A DNA stretch of 64,000 bases from Limnoperna fortunei. Its lineage: Eukaryota > Mollusca > Bivalvia > Mytilida > Modiolidae. Location: contig OX104124.1 in the NCBI GenBank assembly GCA_944474755.1, positions 7,652,437 to 7,716,436 of the forward strand. Reading direction: 5' to 3'. Below, in pieces: positions 48,997 to 60,835 of this stretch (position 1 is its first letter; each line of letters opens with the position of its first letter). A program made the position numbers and the translations under genes. Below the pieces are notes generated by a model. It was not told the origin of the DNA. It was given only the letters and a program-made list of their open reading frames with translations, and made no database searches.

Positions 48997-49529
48997 TGCT
49001 ACTCATTGAGTAGCCAGTGTCACTGTATTTTTAAGACCCGTTTATATTGCTGATAAAATAGTGGTCAGGAGTTTCGATCGAGGTTGGTGCTACACTTAGA
49101 CGATACTGCTATGAAACGCTCTTGAAGTACATTTTTGTGAATTTTTGAACACAAGGATGGAAGATAAGAATCTTTGACTGATATGGAGACAAAAGGATGC
49201 CAACACCAATATGCGATTTTCATGAATCTCCTCTTTTGAAATCTAAGCGGATATTAAGCACTCTATACAGCTAAAAATAAGGTGTTAGGTTTCTTATCTG
49301 CTGTCACAACATATTGTCGCGAACAAATGAAAAATTGATAAGCCCCATGCCCAGGATCATCAGGTTTCACTACTGAATATTACAATATATTCTTGAAAGA
49401 CCGAGGGTCATTTTGTTATATGATATTCGAACAATATTTTTCAAAATGGTCAGCTTTCAGTAACACGAACGCATGGTAGTTTAACCTTTTTTTCTGAAGG
49501 TAATCAACCACGTCAATTCATAACTACTG

Positions 49530-50062
49530 TGTACAAAGATAAATGTCTCACCAACAATCCACATTAATAAATAAAAATTACTTAATGAGCAACAGATAAA
49601 TACAATAACTTCTGATGGTCACTGATATAGAGGTTAAGGTCAAGTCATTTTCATCCTTCCAAGCATGGTTACTGAAAAAATTTCCTAACCTAGTACATGA
49701 ATGTAGTCACAGAACCGTGAGATAGTCAGACTCTCATGTACTATTCATCAACAACCTATATACAAAATATTCATTCTAATAGGCATAGTTATAGGGGAAC
49801 ATACCTAATTCAAAAACTTTTAATGTAGCCACTGGAACATGAAATCTAGGTCAAGTTCAAGACTGTCATGTAATATATGTAGCAGCAGCCTATTACAAAA
49901 TATGGTCATAATTCCATGCTTGGTTACTTATGAATTTATTAACTTTTAAGTCACTGAACTATGAATTTGAGGTCAAGGTCAGGCAACACGTGCACCTGTC
50001 AGATTGTCATGTACTATTTATCTACAACCTATAAACTAAATATTGTCATCCTATATGGTAAA
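49530..50062 (+). mobile_element. Decayed pearl-like element
   Basis: The phrases AATGTCTCACC, GAGGTCAAGGTCAGGCAACA and ACCTATAAACTAAATATTGT match pearl-like units at lower identity. The GCC tract and right hairpin are missing. Confidence 0.55.
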
Positions 50063-50902
50063 CGGCCATTTTCCATCGAACTCACGAATATTAAGCTTAG
50101 TCTTAAACACTAAAACATTTCAGAGAAATCATACCACTGTGCAATCTTTTTTCAAAATGTTTTAATAATTTTTCCTTATGGTTTAGCAGGTATTGTGGAT
50201 TAAAAACCCACCTATTTTCAGTTTAGTAACGTAAAGTAAGAACAGTTTTTTTAAATCAACCGTTAAGCAAGGTAAAATGGGAAAACAACAAACATTTGAA
50301 TAACATGCAATTCTTTTATGCAGTTTGTAAGAAGTTTGTGATTACTAATGATGATGGTACAATGGTGATTCAAACATAAACAAATGACAATGTAACGTCA
50401 ACTTGACTATACAGAAGACGCATTTATCAGTTGTTTATTCTTCCAATAAACATGTTTTTTGTTAATTACTCTTCAAAAGAATTAACTACATTTTAACAAT
50501 CATTGGTGGTAAATGATAAAAGAAAGTGAAAAACAAACCAAAAATTTAAACATGTTATTTACTTTAAATAAAATAACAATATTAAAATATAACAAAACAA
50601 CAGCTAAACAAATATTGTAAAATAATTAATTTACATTATGATAATAAAAAGTATGTGATTGAGCTGCATTTTTATTCAATATAATTATAATATAATAATT
50701 CCAATCTAATAAACATACATGTTTTTTCTATGTTGTCATTGGTTATCATAACCAGGCTCTTGCATTCCACTTTTACTACTGTGTAGAATTTATCGATGAG
50801 TTATTTTTAACCATTCACTCTTAAGCTTGTCTTAACAATCTAATAGATTATTTCAGTATGTTGAATCATCAATTTAGTTTCAGTCTAACTGGAATCATAA
50901 GA
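50063..50902. other. No gene recognised
   Basis: AT-rich spacer without recognised motifs. Confidence 0.5.
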
Positions 50903-51046
50903 ATTAAACATTTTTTTCCAGAATGTATCGATGTGTAAAATCGGACCATTTACTTACAAACTAGACATAAAAGGTCTTTGGACTTACCTAATTTGTGAGA
51001 ATGTTCCAATTTTTCACATCGATTTATTCTGGAAAAACGGTTTAAT
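50903..51046. mobile_element. Foldback element FB7
   Basis: Arms of about 45 bases, with TTCCAGAATGTATCGATGTG on the left and its near reverse complement on the right, flank a loop of roughly 50 bases. Arms are unlike the other foldbacks. Confidence 0.7.
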
Positions 51047-52594
51047 CCTATTATGTACTAGTTCTTAAGTTCTCTTTATACAAGAAAAGACATTGAATAC
51101 AAGAAACCCGTTCTTTGGTAAATTTAGACAATACGTGTGGTGATTTTCAGACAGGTAGACCATGGAATCAACCTCTCCAATATTTAACATCAACTAAATA
51201 AAATCAAAATATTTCATTTCAATCCCTTATTCAATGTAATTGTATAAAAATAGGGCATTTAATGGGGCATTAAATGATACACAGCCATGTTGTATTCTTT
51301 TTAATATTCATGAACACATTTTACTTTATTACAAATCAGCCTATAAGAACAGCTGAGCATAATAAGAGTCCATCACAGAAGATAATTTTTACTTGACCTT
51401 GGACCTCTAAATATGATTCTAAATTGGCATTACTTAAAAACTACAAATGGGTATTTTGCTAAACATCGAACTTTATCATAATTTTATAATAATTAACAGC
51501 TGTGCAATGTTTTGAAAAAATCTGCTGACATGATTTCTAGTTATAATATGGAAACCGTTAACTATTGACCAAACAAAGTTTGAGTTGGCTTAAGTCAAAA
51601 ACTTATAGTACTTAACGACTCTACAAAGTTTAAACAAAATCACATGGAAACCACCAAGGCACAGTCAGATGGACAGACGGACGGATAGACAAATAGACAC
51701 TCATATCCAAACTGAGGGTATCGCATAATACCCGCACATTGTGTAGCGAGGTATACAAATTAAAAAAATGAATTATGTGTGACAAAATGTTATATTTAAA
51801 TCATTTCCAAAATGTGCCTTATGATATTCTTAAAGTTTAAAAATTGTTAATTTTGTTAAAAATCTCAAAAAAATATAAATTGCACATGTGCTGGACACAA
51901 ATATGTTTGGCACGACATTTTTTTGTACTTCTGGAAAGTCTGTTTCCTTGTGATCTAAAGGCTCTTAGTCTCATATAAACATTTTTATAGGATAATAATT
52001 ATAAGATGTCTACTGTAAATTTAGATAAGTTAGCAGGTTTTTAAATGGCTTCAAAATATGAGTTATTCGTCAAAATTGTCTTTCTTAGATTTAAATAACT
52101 GCCTGTATCCCTGTTTTCTTTTAAATACTGGTTTCTTTTTATCTTCAGAATTTTCTTTGTTAATATAACCTGAAAAGTAAACCATACGTTTTATATTTTT
52201 GTGTAAAAATGAACATCAATACACCACGTATCATGCTGTATAGTTTCAACATTTGTATCAATGCATTACATATTTTCTGAAAAGATGGATGATTTCATTG
52301 TCTTTTAAAGACAGAGGTAATGCGCATGCCATAAGCAAAAATTCTATAAAATAAAGAAAGAAATAAAGATAATTGAGTTTGGACAAAAAAAAGTATTTTG
52401 CTTAAAAGTAGGAAAAGAAATCTTGCCTGTTAAAAGTTGTATTTATATTGTTAATAGTTTTTGTGTGAGAAAAATAATCAAATATCGTTCACAACAAGAT
52501 CACCTAGGCCATGTTCAGATCACATTAGTACAAAGTTTGGTGGGTAACAAGTTTTAACTGATTTTCTGACAAAAATAGTCAAAAGACAGTTACA
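51047..52594. other. No gene; possible decayed element end
   Basis: The stretch GGACAGACGGACGGATAGAC followed by a TACCCGCACATTGTGTAGCG hairpin-like end (51670-51757) resembles the right end of a dispersed bivalve repeat. The remainder is AT-rich and unassigned. Confidence 0.4.
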
Positions 52595-52609
52595 TTTATT
52601 AAATTTATT
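52595..52609 (-). terminator. Two poly(A) signals for the CtIP-like gene
   Basis: AATAAA occurs on the minus strand at 52604-52609 and 52595-52600, about 105-115 bases after the stop codon at 52711. Confidence 0.55.
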
Positions 52610-52672
52610 CAACAGCTGAGACATTACGGTAGATGAATTTCTTAAACACAGCTCAAATATTGTTTGCTGGGA

Positions 52673-52673
52673 G

Positions 52674-52704
<31 letters not shown>
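52673..52704. repeat. (AATC)n microsatellite in the 3' UTR
   Basis: About eight AATC units lie a few bases after the stop codon of the CtIP-like gene (minus strand). Confidence 0.9.
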
Positions 52705-52705
<1 letters not shown>

Positions 52706-52710
52706 TATCC

Positions 52711-55700
52711 TCAAACATACATCTCACCTCTTTCTTCACACTCGGGAGTATCCATAAAATCCACAGACCAGAAATGTTCAGGAGTGCTCGGAGGGACAAA
52801 CGTAGCCCTGTGTCTGGAACAATTCTGCATCTTCTTCTGTATCTCCACATCTGTCAATCCTGTGTCTTTATAGTACTATAAATGTAATAAAAACACAGTT
52901 AAGTTAAATTTTAAAAAATCTGGTCATAATGTTACAAATCCACTTCAAGAATAAGATTTATGACGAATAGAAACTAGATATCATTGAGATGGTATCCATC
53001 TCTGTGGCCCCTGCTGACCTTGAGATCAAGGTCAAAGATCATCAACCATGGTATGTGACAAATCACTTTGATATTATCTGTCCACATCACAAATAAAACA
53101 AAGCATACCTCAAAAGATAAAATTATAGCTCCGACACGATTAGTTTTGGAAGGACAGACAGACTGCTCACTATAGGGTGTCCGCACTAAGTGGCGGGGCC
53201 CTAATAACAAGTATGTTGAGATGAAATTTGACCTGGTAAATATTCAAGGTCAGCTTTAAATAAAATCAGGTCTTCAAATGGGTTGTAAAGTTTGTAATAT
53301 ATTACAGAAACAAATTAAGCATAAGAATGATAGGTAAACGCTTGTTTTTGAAAATTTGACATGAAACAGGTCCATCTTGATATTTCGTGTTTTCCATGGA
53401 CAATATATATTGGAATTATTTCATAGATGGTTTTTTAGTTAAAATGAAATCATAATTAAAAGTGAGGGGTCAATTGAATTTAATGCTATATAAACATATA
53501 GAGTAAAATGTGAACCCCCCCCCCCCACAATAAAAAAAAAAAAAAATTATGAAAGAATATTAATTGAGCTTTTTACCTGTCAACTTGTACAAGCGTACAA
53601 CAATGTTTTTTTCAAAGACTTTTAAATAGCAACTTACATCAGCACATTCCTGACACCAAAATGCCTTCAGTTTACGTCTATCCTCTTTACCTCTGACCAC
53701 GTCAACATAAGCATACTCTGGTTCTGGCTTCTGTGGTCGACTACAAGAAATTAAAAATAAGCTAGATTCTTACTTAGGAGAAAACAATAAACAAATAATT
53801 CTGAATGAATTAAATAACTTACTGGGGTCAAGGATAGTTTTTACATTTCTTTACCTAAAATTAAGTAAGTATTTTATCTGAAAAATTATTCGGTAAATGA
53901 CTCTCATTCTATGAAGGAAATATGACATCATAATACATGTGACGTAAGGACTATACTTTATAAACAATTGCAAGGTTGAATGTAAAATTTTGAATCTTAA
54001 ACATGTAGTTTTGTTCTGCCCTTTTTATACTTCTTTAGGTTTGGATAAACTTATCCAAAAAGTTCTGAGACTGCACCTATTTGGACAGAACAACTTACAC
54101 ATCAAAACTGTCTTCCATAATTTGCTTGTTTTTCTGTTTGTCTTCATTTTCTACATCTTCTGTAACTAAGCAACAGTCATCTTGAATTATTTTAATGGCA
54201 CTCATATCTTGTGTTTCCACTAATATAAATCACATACAGGTATACATGTACATGTATTATACAATATTAGTGACTAATTTAGCGTGTATTTTGTACAAGG
54301 CTTAGGGGGTGGAAAAATGTGCTTCCTATTATTGTTTAAATGATAATAAATAAATACTGACATGTTTGTTTGTAAAAATGATGTTTAATGCCAATTTCTG
54401 CAATTATTCAGCTATATCATGGGTTCATATTTTTATTGGGGGAGGAAGCCCAGGTACTTGGAAAACAATCCTGACCTTCAGTAGGAAAAGTGGCAATCCT
54501 TGTCAATAAAGATTAACAAGTGCACCCTGCCAGCAGTGAGACTCAAACCCATAATCTCAGTGTTGACAGACCACATGATCAATAGTAGATAAACTACTGT
54601 AACCATTGGGCCATCAAGGTCTGACATGTATTCAGCCTGTAACTTCCTATTATTATTTACAAGATTTATTAAGAAGAATGGGCACTTAAGAATTTCCTGA
54701 TGTTCTGGATACTTTTTAATCTTTAGAGGTTTGTGTATGGGGTGTCTAAATGTATTTATTTTTTTTTACCCACAACACCTAAAAACATATTTAAAGATCC
54801 TGTGCTGTGCTTTCTTCAGCATATTTTAACAACATTAACTCATTAAATCTATCAAAAGCACCATCCTAACCTCACAGTGGGGGATCCAGAATGAGGATGG
54901 GGGTCCCCAAGAAACTGGAAAGGGTGGGTCCAACCACTATTCATACAGTATTTAAACAAGTGTGGACACAGATAAACGTCTCGCCTGCATTCCGCATCAG
55001 TAACGAAAATAAATTTCGTCATAAGCATTACGTAAATAACATTAACTATCAGCAGCGGCCTGTATACGAAATATTGTCACCATACCATGCAGTTACAGGG
55101 GAACAGCCGAAACCCAAAAACTTTAATGTAGTCGCTGGACCGTGAAATTGAGGTCAAGGTCAGGTGACACCTACCAGACAGTCATGTACTAGTCATCAGC
55201 AACCTATATACCAAATATTGTCACCATACCATGTGTGGTTATAGAGGAACTGTCGTAATACAAAAACTTTAACGTAGTCACTGGACCGTGAAATTGAGGT
55301 CAAGGTCAGGTGACACCTACCAAACCAATATACCAAATATTGTCATCCTACCATGCGTGGTTACAGAGGAACTGTCGTAACCCAAAAACTTAAACAAAGT
55401 CAGTGGACCGTGAAATTGAGGTCAAGGTCAGGTGACACCTACCAGACAGTCATGTACTAGTCATCAGCAACCTATACACCAAATATTGTCCTCCTACCAT
55501 GAGTGGTAACAGAGTAACTGCCGTAACCCAAAAACTAAAACGTAGTCACTGGACCGTGAAATCGAGGTCAAGGTCAGGTGACGCCTACCAGACAGTCATG
55601 TACTAGTCATCAGAAACCTATATACCAAATATTGCCATCCTACCATGCATGGTTACAGAGGCACTGTCATAACCCAAAAACTTTAACGTAGTCGCTGGAC

Positions 55701-58700
55701 CGTGAAATTGAGGTCAAGGTCAGGTGACACCTACCAGACAGTCATGTACTAGTAATCAGCAACCTATACACCAAATATTGTCATCCTACCATGTGTAGTT
55801 ACAGAGGAACTGTCGTAACCCAAAAACTTTAACGTAGTCACAGGACCGTGAAATTGAGGTCAAGGTCAGGTGACACCTACCAGACAGTCATGTACTAGTC
55901 ATCAGCAACCTATACACCAAATATTGTCATCCTACCATGCGTAGTTACAGAGGAACTGTCGTAACCCAAAAACTTTAACGTAGTCGCTGGACCGTGAAAT
56001 TGAGGTCAAGGTCAGGTGACAGGTGACTGACTGGCAAGTACTCATTGTAAGCTGCCTATGGACCAAATTTGATGGACCTAGGGCTTGGGCTTACAAATAT
56101 ATGAAGCAAGATGTTAAGTGTTTACGCCGCCGCCGCCGCCGCATTCCCATACATATGTCTCGCCTCCAGCGACTTTCGTAGCAGGCGAGACAAAAAGCCC
56201 ATAAAATACCTCCTGTATTCAATTTCCTCTTCCCACGTTTATATCGACCACTCCCAAATTTAACACTGGTTGAACTACAAGGAATTCCCTGGGAATCATC
56301 TAACTCTACACAGGTGGAGGTTTTTGGCATTCCAGGACTCCCTCTCAGATCTTCAAGTCTGAAATCTTTTAAAGTGTCTAAACTTTCTAAATCAGTCTGG
56401 TGCATACTCTCTTTGTCTGCACTGTTCTTAAATGTTACACACGTCTCGTCATCTAATTCTTGAGACTCGCCACAAAGCTGTGACAACTGAATTGCTGGAT
56501 CTAAACTGCCATTAACTAGGTCATGATTATAGTTGTTTATCTTAGTTTCACTGCATGTTCTAGCTGGCGCCATTGTTGCATCCAGATCTAAGTCAGGTAA
56601 ATGTTTAGATTTATGAAGAGCTGCAACAGTCTCATCAAGATCATTTTTACTGGGATGCCTAACTTTCTTTGCACTTAGTTTTGGAATTGCAGGCCTCTTA
56701 AACGGAGGGCTATTTTCCTTCACATCGATCACATTAAGTTCTTGACTTAATTTACTTTTGATTTCTGAATATTGTTTTGACGTTTCTCTCAACGATTGTT
56801 CAATGGCAAGCTGCAGATCAGAATCTTGTTTCGTTCCGTTCATAAATGCTTGACTTAACGTAGTTTGACGAAGTTTGTTTTCTGTATCTTGTTTGTTTTC
56901 ATCAGTTGTTCCTAAGATTTTCTTTCCAGCTTTTAACTTTGATGTGTCTTTAAGATTTGGAGAGTTCAAAGATTCTTGTGACCTCCTCTTCTGACCCTTG
57001 ACCTTTCTTGTTATTTTGGAAATGCTATCATTTTTTGACGTTGATTTTCCTGTTGGTGATTCATCAGAATCTTCAAAAAGTGCATCTACTTCTGGAAACA
57101 CACGTTTTTCTGCCCCAATTCTTCCAGAGCTTCGTAAAATGAGGGGAGATTCACTGTCAGATGGAATGTCTATTGGTTGGTGTACAGTTGTTCCAGAAAC
57201 ATTTTCTATAAATGCAACAGATGACGAAAGACTGGAATCTTTTGAGGTAGAAAGTTCAGTTGGTTTAAGTATCAAATTATCTGATATTACAAATCTGTCA
57301 CTTTCTTCATCAGCATCAATATTTGTTGTGTTTATTTTATGCTTTTTCAAAGGAATAACTTCTAGAAGTGTGTCATTTTGGGACATGTTGTCTCCACTGG
57401 AGTATCTCTGTTGCAACATGTATCCAGGATCGCTTACAGTTTTTCTCATACTCATTATTTTTTGTTTTGTATCATTCCATTGGCTGTTACAGCTTTGATC
57501 ACTTTTCATAGAAGCATGCTCTGAACTCTCTATATCATTCTCACATTCTGGACTTTTCAAAATACTATGAAGCCATGACCTATTAACCCCTTTCTGCTTT
57601 TGCCCTTTGACACTGTTTCCTTCCTCATTATCCGATGAGGAATTATTTTCGACAGTAACTTTTCTAGTATTTTTTCTTCTGTTTATTTCATCAACTTTTA
57701 ATGAAACATTTGTCTTCACAATACACGGCACTGCCGATTTATGTCCACCATTTTCTGTTTCTACACAGGTTTTGTTTTCAACAATGTCATCATCGTCATC
57801 AATCACGTCTGCATCAAAATCACATGTCTCTGGAACAATTATATGTGGCTTATTATTTGTTTTTCCTTTTGATATATTTTTCTGAACTGGTTCCCTGCAC
57901 GACTGCCCTTGGCCACTTCCATGTGTTGTATTAACATGATCAAACCTTAGTCGTTTGTTCTCTGGTGAAGGATCCTACAACAAAAGACAAAACAGATGTC
58001 ATACTTTAAACATACGTCATTTTCTCACCGAAAATGTTTATGTAGCAGCCTGTTAAGAAAACGTAATTCTCATATGACATGCTTTAAAGGCTTGGAGACC
58101 ACAACTTTGGTAACAAAATTATTTTTCTATGAGCAACACTCGCCGAGAAGGGCGTGTTTTAAATGGCTGTTACAATTGCAAAACTGTAACTCCCACCGGA
58201 AAGCTATTGCATATGACGTATAAATCTTATAAATAGCGACACGCGCTATAATTATCCGTTGCAATTTATTGTGTGTTACATTAACGGAACAGCCAATTAT
58301 GGCGGAAATGATGTTTTCTATAGGTGCGAAAATATTATAAATGTACTGTAATTGTCTTATTAGAATAGAAATTATTCATGGAGGCTGTGATTTATCATTG
58401 TTTTACCACGGGATGACCATTTATGTCGCTATTTTAAAAATAATACGACATAAATAATCACCCCGTGATAAAACAATGATAAACCCCAGCCTCCGTGAAT
58501 TATTTCTTAATTTTAAAATAAGTGATACATCAAACAAGTGTGGACACAGAAAAACGTCTCGCCTGAATTCCGCATCAGTAACGGAAAAAAATTTCATCAT
58601 AAGCATTACGTAAATAGCATTAATTATGAGCAGCGGCCTGTATACCAATTATTGTCACCATACTATGCATAGTTACAGAGGAACTGTCCTTATACAAAAA

Positions 58701-60576
58701 CTTTAACGAAGTCGCTGAGGTCAAGGTCAGGTGACACCTACCAGACAATCATTTACTATTCATCAGCAACCTATATACCAAATATTGTCATCCTACCATG
58801 CTTGGTTACAGGGGAACAGCAGTAACCTAAAAACTTTAACGTAGTCACTGGACCGTGAAATTGAGGTCAAGGTCAGGTGACACCTACCAGACAGTCATGT
58901 ACTAGTCATCAGCAACCTATACACCAAATATTGTCATCCTACCATGCATAGTTACAGAGGAACTGTCGTAACCCAAAAACTTTAACGTAGTCGCTGGACC
59001 GTGAAATTGAGGTCAAGGTCAGGTGACACCTACCAGACAGTCATGAACTAGTCATCAGCAACCTATATACCAAATATTGTCATCCTACCATGTGTGGTTA
59101 CAGAGGAACTGTCGTAACCCAAAAACTTTAACGTAGTCGCTGGACCGTGAAATTGAGGTCAAGGTCAGGTGACAGGTGACTGACTGGCAAGTACTCATCA
59201 TAAGCTACCTCTGGACCAAATTTGATGGACCTAGGGCTTGGGCTTACAAAGATATGAAGCAAGATGTCAAGTGTTTACGCCGCCGCCGCCGCCGGATTCC
59301 CATACATATGTCTCGCCTCCAGCGACTTTCGTCGCAGGCGAGACAATAAAAATCTACATAAATGCATGCATCATGGTAATGAAACTTATTTCTTTCTTTT
59401 TATTTTCCTTGTTCATTGAAGTAAAAAGACATATTTATTTGTAACGTTTTTACAGCAAATTATTGAGTAATTCTTTTTTTAACGGCAGTCTACAGTTGAG
59501 GTATACCACTTTTAGAGAGGATTCAGGTACATCAAGATAGCTTCTAGCATTTATCTGGTCAGGAAGCCAGAGTTTGAATGTTGTCGCAGTATAAATATAT
59601 ACAAGAGAACAACGATTAAAATTTCCACTTTATACTTACCTCTGAATATCTGCTTCTTTTCTTGTTTCGTGGGATTCGTAGTTTCAGACTTTTATCTGTC
59701 TTTTCCGGACTTGGATCAAACAAAATGCCATCTTCCTGTTCATCCACAAATTTGTCCTTGCTATTGTGATCCACAGTTCCTTGTTCTTCAACAGAACTAT
59801 TTACCTTTGGTTTCCTGCTTGCAGATGTCTTGTTTGGTGTAAATTTACATGTGGAATCAGGGCTCCGTAACGAGATATCTGCCTTCACTTGTTCTACATC
59901 ATCTCTAAAACATAAACAAGCACAGCGTAATTCACACTAGACATTGGTCCAATTTTCTATTGTTTTTCATTAATACACTTTATGGAGGGTGGATTAAGTT
60001 CTGCAAATGAGCTTTATTTTTTAAAGTCCTTTAATGCCACTTTAAGCCATTTATTAGCTTTATCCTGGCATCCAGTTCTCATTGTGGTAGAGTGAGCAAG
60101 AATACAGGAAAACTGTCGACTTAATGGGGGAAAATTACGTCAGTCTTAAGAGACAAATAGTATCTATCACAAGTAGAAAGGTGACACAAGAAACTCTCAA
60201 ATCCAAGGGCAAAGATATCTGTTCAGCCGGAGGCTCTGCCGAGAGCTGGGATAAACAGATATCTTTTCAGCCGGAGGCTCTGCCGAGAGCTGGGATAAAC
60301 AGATATCTTTATGCAGAGTTTAAGAATTTCTTGAATCTGCTTTAAACGACTGATTTGATCCTCTTTCTCACCAGAGTTTCATTTAAGTGGGGACAATTTT
60401 TTTGGGACAGCAATAAACACAAACAGTCAGCATTGTGGACATTGTATTTTACACAGCCATTTACAGCCTTGTTTACAGAGAAGGTGTTTACAGTCATTTT
60501 GTGCACTATTATCTGACTTACGTGTGTTGCTTCTTGTAATCCTTTTTACATTTTTCGAGTTCTCTTATTCTGTTCT
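52711..60576 (-). CDS. RBBP8: CtIP/RBBP8 (Sae2-family) DNA-end-resection protein, 5' exons not found
   Basis: Six minus-strand exons join in consistent phase with GT..AG borders: 60576-60522, 59904-59640, 57974-56210, 54219-54099, 53740-53638 and 52875-52711 (stop). They encode about 824 residues; human CtIP has 897, so only the N-terminal part is missing. Exon 60576-60522 reads as coiled coil (NRIRELEKCKKDYKKQH). The long exon is low-complexity and Ser/Lys/Asp-rich, with a UIM-like DLQLAIEQSLRE. The last two exons give YAYVDVVRGKEDRRKLKAFW, CQECADYY, NCSRHRATFVPPSTPEHFW: the conserved Sae2/CtIP domain with CxxC, CSRHR and the CDK-type TP site. CtIP activates MRE11 for double-strand-break resection in the nucleus (family knowledge). 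Introns hold pearl-like elements, a SINE and a foldback. The weakest splice call is the GTATTT donor at 56209. Confidence 0.88.
52975..53215 (-). mobile_element. Dispersed-repeat fragment in a CtIP intron
   Basis: It holds CTTGAGATCAAGGTCAAAGA and an end rich in GGACAGACAGACTGCTCAC, then GTCCGCACTAAGTGGCGGGG, a hairpin-like terminus. On the minus strand this reads as an element beginning with a hairpin. It is probably another pearl/HINE-type relative. Confidence 0.45.
54360..54625 (-). mobile_element. tRNA-headed SINE in a CtIP intron
   Basis: On the minus strand the head shows GATGGCCCAATGGTTACAGT (A-box-like) and ATGGGTTTGAGTCTCACTG (B box). The GGGCTTCCTCCCCCAATAA block and a CAAACAAACATG tail follow. 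It is nearly full length. Confidence 0.8.
54957..56192 (+). mobile_element. Pearl-like element 2 in a CtIP intron
   Basis: Left end CAAGTGTGGACACAGATAAA with GTCTCGCCTG; right end with its inverse CAGGCGAGAC and an internal hairpin around AGCGACTTTCGTAGC. The core has seven GAAATTGAGGTCAAGGTCAG landmarks (one reading GAAATCG), spaced 146 bp apart except one 122-bp interval. A (GCC)n tract precedes the right end. The end lies 16 bases from the donor GT of the long CtIP exon. Confidence 0.85.
58367..58507. mobile_element. Foldback element FB8 in a CtIP intron
   Basis: Arms of about 57 bases (AGAAATTATTCATGGAGGCT.. and reverse complement with few mismatches) have a short loop. It ends 27 bases before pearl-like element 3. 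Confidence 0.75.
58535..59345 (+). mobile_element. Pearl-like element 3 in a CtIP intron
   Basis: Same ends as copy 2 (CAAGTGTGGACACAG, GTCTCGCCTG / CAGGCGAGAC). The best-kept units are spaced exactly 146 bp (58857, 59003, 59149). It has a GCC tract and a right hairpin GTCTCGCCTCCAGCGAC with its complement. Confidence 0.85.
60029..60105 (-). mobile_element. SINE fragment
   Basis: Partial minus-strand match to the SINE 3' part (TTTAATGCCACTTTAAGCCA, ATCCAGTTCTCATTG). Head and tail are missing. Confidence 0.4.
60211..60310. repeat. Two 44-45-bp units bounded by AAAGATATCTG/CAGATATCTTT
   Basis: The unit AGATATCT..TTCAGCCGGAGGCTCTGCCG AGAGCTGGGATAAAC occurs twice in tandem and ends with a third CAGATATCTTT. 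The ends of each unit are inverted copies, and the centre GGAGGCTCTGCCGAGAG is quasi-palindromic, so each unit can form a hairpin. Confidence 0.8.
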
Positions 60577-60691
60577 CTGTAATAAAGATTTTATTTTTGT
60601 GTTTTATTTGAGGTTTTGTCAATCTAAGTAATAATAAATCTCTTTTGTCAGCATATAGTCTAGCAACTTTATCATGGTCGGTTGTTCTGTG

Positions 60692-60835
60692 TTTAATGCT
60701 ATTTTCAGCAATTTTTCAGCTACAGGTATATCATGGCATCCAGTTTTCATTGCAGGAGGAAGCCAGAGTACCCGGAGAAAACCCCTTAACCTGCCATAGG
60801 AAAACTGGCAATCTTTGACAATTAAACTGTATTAT
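60692..60835 (-). mobile_element. SINE fragment
   Basis: Minus-strand SINE middle and 3' part: TTGACAATTAAA / AACTGGCAATC, GCAGGAGGAAGCCAGAGTAC, TATATCATGGCATCCAG. The tRNA-like head is truncated or decayed. Confidence 0.65.

Noticed and set aside
54891..55145. Open frame across the start of pearl-like element 2
   Set aside because: It lies in repeat units and runs from unique into element sequence without any motif.
56998..57934. Plus-strand open frames opposite the long CtIP exon
   Set aside because: They are antisense shadows of a well-supported minus-strand exon with consistent splicing.
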